Below are positions 5,775 through 6,295 of a stretch of DNA of 6,295 bases, piece by piece. How positions within the stretch are numbered: position 1 is the stretch's first letter; every line of letters starts with the position of its first letter. The stretch is from contig JAJZLA010000105.1 of the NCBI GenBank assembly GCA_021803845.1, positions 1 through 6,295 on the forward strand, given 5' to 3'. Made by a program: the position numbers and the translations under genes. Source of the stretch: a bacterium. Its GTDB lineage: Bacteria > SZUA-79 > Acidulodesulfobacterales > Acidulodesulfobacteraceae. The notes under the pieces were generated by a model that was given only the letters and a program-made list of their open reading frames with translations, made no database searches and was not told the origin of the DNA.

Positions 5775-5812
5775 CGTGATAATAATAAAATATATATTTT
5801 ATTATTATCACG
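5775..5812. repeat. Perfect 38-base AT-rich palindrome
   Basis: The left half CGTGATAATAATAAAATAT (5775-5793) and the right half (5794-5812) are exact reverse complements with no central spacer. The end lies 30 bases before the start codon of the reductase subunit gene. No T run follows on the plus strand, so it is not a typical terminator. It may be an operator for a dimeric or tetrameric regulator, such as the response regulator upstream, or an mRNA leader hairpin, or a cruciform. The outer segments GTGATAA and TTATCAC resemble half-sites of the CRP/FNR-type site at 2318-2331. Confidence 0.7.
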
Positions 5813-5842
5813 ATAATTTTAATATTAGAAGGGGGTAGGTTA

Positions 5843-6295
5843 ATGAAAAAAGAAAACATTTCTGAAGAACAAAACCCAAAATTAGACAAAAAAGAAAACG
5901 AAGAAAAAGGCAAACGTTCCAGAAGAAATTTTATTAAGATGCTCGGGTTAGGAGGATTGGCGGCGGCGGTCGGCGGAGCGGCAGGGCTGTCGAAAGCAAG
6001 CAAAGCAGTTGCGGCGCCTTTAAAAAAAGAGAACGGTAAAAAAAGCGGACATAATACTCCCGAAAAAGGGACGGACGTCCCTACCGGCGCTTTGAAAAAT
6101 CACAGATGGATGGGATGGATGAATCCGTCGCAGGACGTAAAAGACGGATGGAACGAATGGATGAGGACGATAGAAAACCCCCACGACCTTCCTATATGGC
6201 ACGACAATTTTTATACGATTAAAGACTCTAAACCGAAGCACCACTGGGCAATGGTAATGGATTTAAGGAAATGCGTCGGATGCCAGGCATGCGTG
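5843..6295 (+). CDS. Tat-exported 4Fe-4S subunit of a molybdopterin-type reductase, N-terminal part (3' end outside window)
   Basis: The first 151 residues of a longer protein cut by the right edge, with no stop reached. A charged 24-residue leader rich in Lys, Glu and Asn precedes a twin-arginine signal, SRRNFIK (26-32), a hydrophobic Gly/Ala stretch (34-50) and a possible AVA cleavage site (55-57). A tryptophan-rich segment (88-135; W at 89, 92, 103, 106, 119, 135) leads to AMVMDLRKCVGCQACV, with C144, C147 and C150 as the first three ligands of a [4Fe-4S] cluster. The signal plus this cluster start is the pattern of electron-transfer subunits such as TtrB of tetrathionate reductase and relatives in polysulfide, thiosulfate or DMSO reductases. 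It would carry electrons from a membrane quinol oxidase to a catalytic molybdopterin subunit on the periplasmic side. A GGGGG Shine-Dalgarno (5831-5835) lies 7 bases before the ATG. The substrate cannot be determined from this fragment. It is probably the first gene of an operon controlled by the adjacent three-component system. Confidence 0.85.
   Translation, partial: MKKENISEEQNPKLDKKENEEKGKRSRRNFIKMLGLGGLAAAVGGAAGLSKASKAVAAPLKKENGKKSGHNTPEKGTDVPTGALKNHRWMGWMNPSQDVKDGWNEWMRTIENPHDLPIWHDNFYTIKDSKPKHHWAMVMDLRKCVGCQACV

Larger units (their letters stand above)
5511..5842. other. Non-coding gap between the response regulator and the reductase operon
   Basis: This 332-base AT-rich stretch has no credible gene on either strand. 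It holds a MITE-like inverted repeat (5538-5628), about 145 bases of plain AT-rich sequence (5629-5774) with no recognised structure, and a perfect palindrome (5775-5812). It then holds the leader of the next gene, with a GGGGG Shine-Dalgarno at 5831-5835. The promoter of the reductase gene must lie here. GATAAT at 5812-5817 is one possible -10, but no -35 fits it. No classical hairpin with T run ends the response regulator operon; the inverted repeat may do that job. Confidence 0.7.

Noticed and set aside
5716..6244. Two minus-strand reading frames (5716-6003 and 6020-6244) opposite the start of the Tat iron-sulfur subunit gene
   Set aside because: The plus strand carries a complete Tat signal, a ribosome binding site and a 4Fe-4S motif in one frame, so the opposite frames are shadows. 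The first also runs through the palindrome.

Overview
The window is an AT-rich stretch of a Gram-negative, respiring bacterium that can probably live with little or no oxygen. The evidence is cytochrome bd oxidase, a Tat-exported iron-sulfur subunit of a respiratory reductase, nitrosative-stress repair genes and a periplasmic solute sensor. A deltaproteobacterial-type lineage would fit, but that is inference from gene content and style and cannot be proved from this sequence.

Left part (1-2350), a bd oxidase and nitrosative/oxidative stress cluster. The 3' end of cydB (cytochrome bd oxidase subunit II) runs off the left edge and ends at a strong intrinsic terminator. Next is an Rrf2-family repressor with the three cysteines of an Fe-S sensor (IscR/NsrR type). 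Facing it on the minus strand is a two-gene unit: a DUF2249 protein, then a RIC/YtfE/ScdA di-iron protein for repair of iron-sulfur centres. That unit is preceded by a CRP/FNR-type palindrome at exactly class II activator spacing from a -10 box.

Central part (2420-5510), a tightly packed plus-strand signalling operon. It encodes a membrane-anchored PhnD-like periplasmic binding protein, a NarX/DesK-type histidine kinase with its own periplasmic sensor region, and a NarL/FixJ-type response regulator. The first two genes are 2 bases apart. The set looks like a split version of the tetrathionate sensor TtrS/TtrR, in which a PhnD-like domain is fused to the kinase.

Right part (5511-6295). A 332-base non-coding gap holds a 91-base MITE-like inverted-repeat element and a perfect 38-base AT-rich palindrome. 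It is followed by the start of a gene for a Tat-exported 4Fe-4S subunit similar in layout to TtrB-type electron-transfer subunits; the gene runs off the right edge. The simplest reading is that the three-component system senses a terminal electron acceptor, plausibly a sulfur oxyanion, and switches on the reductase operon beginning at 5843.
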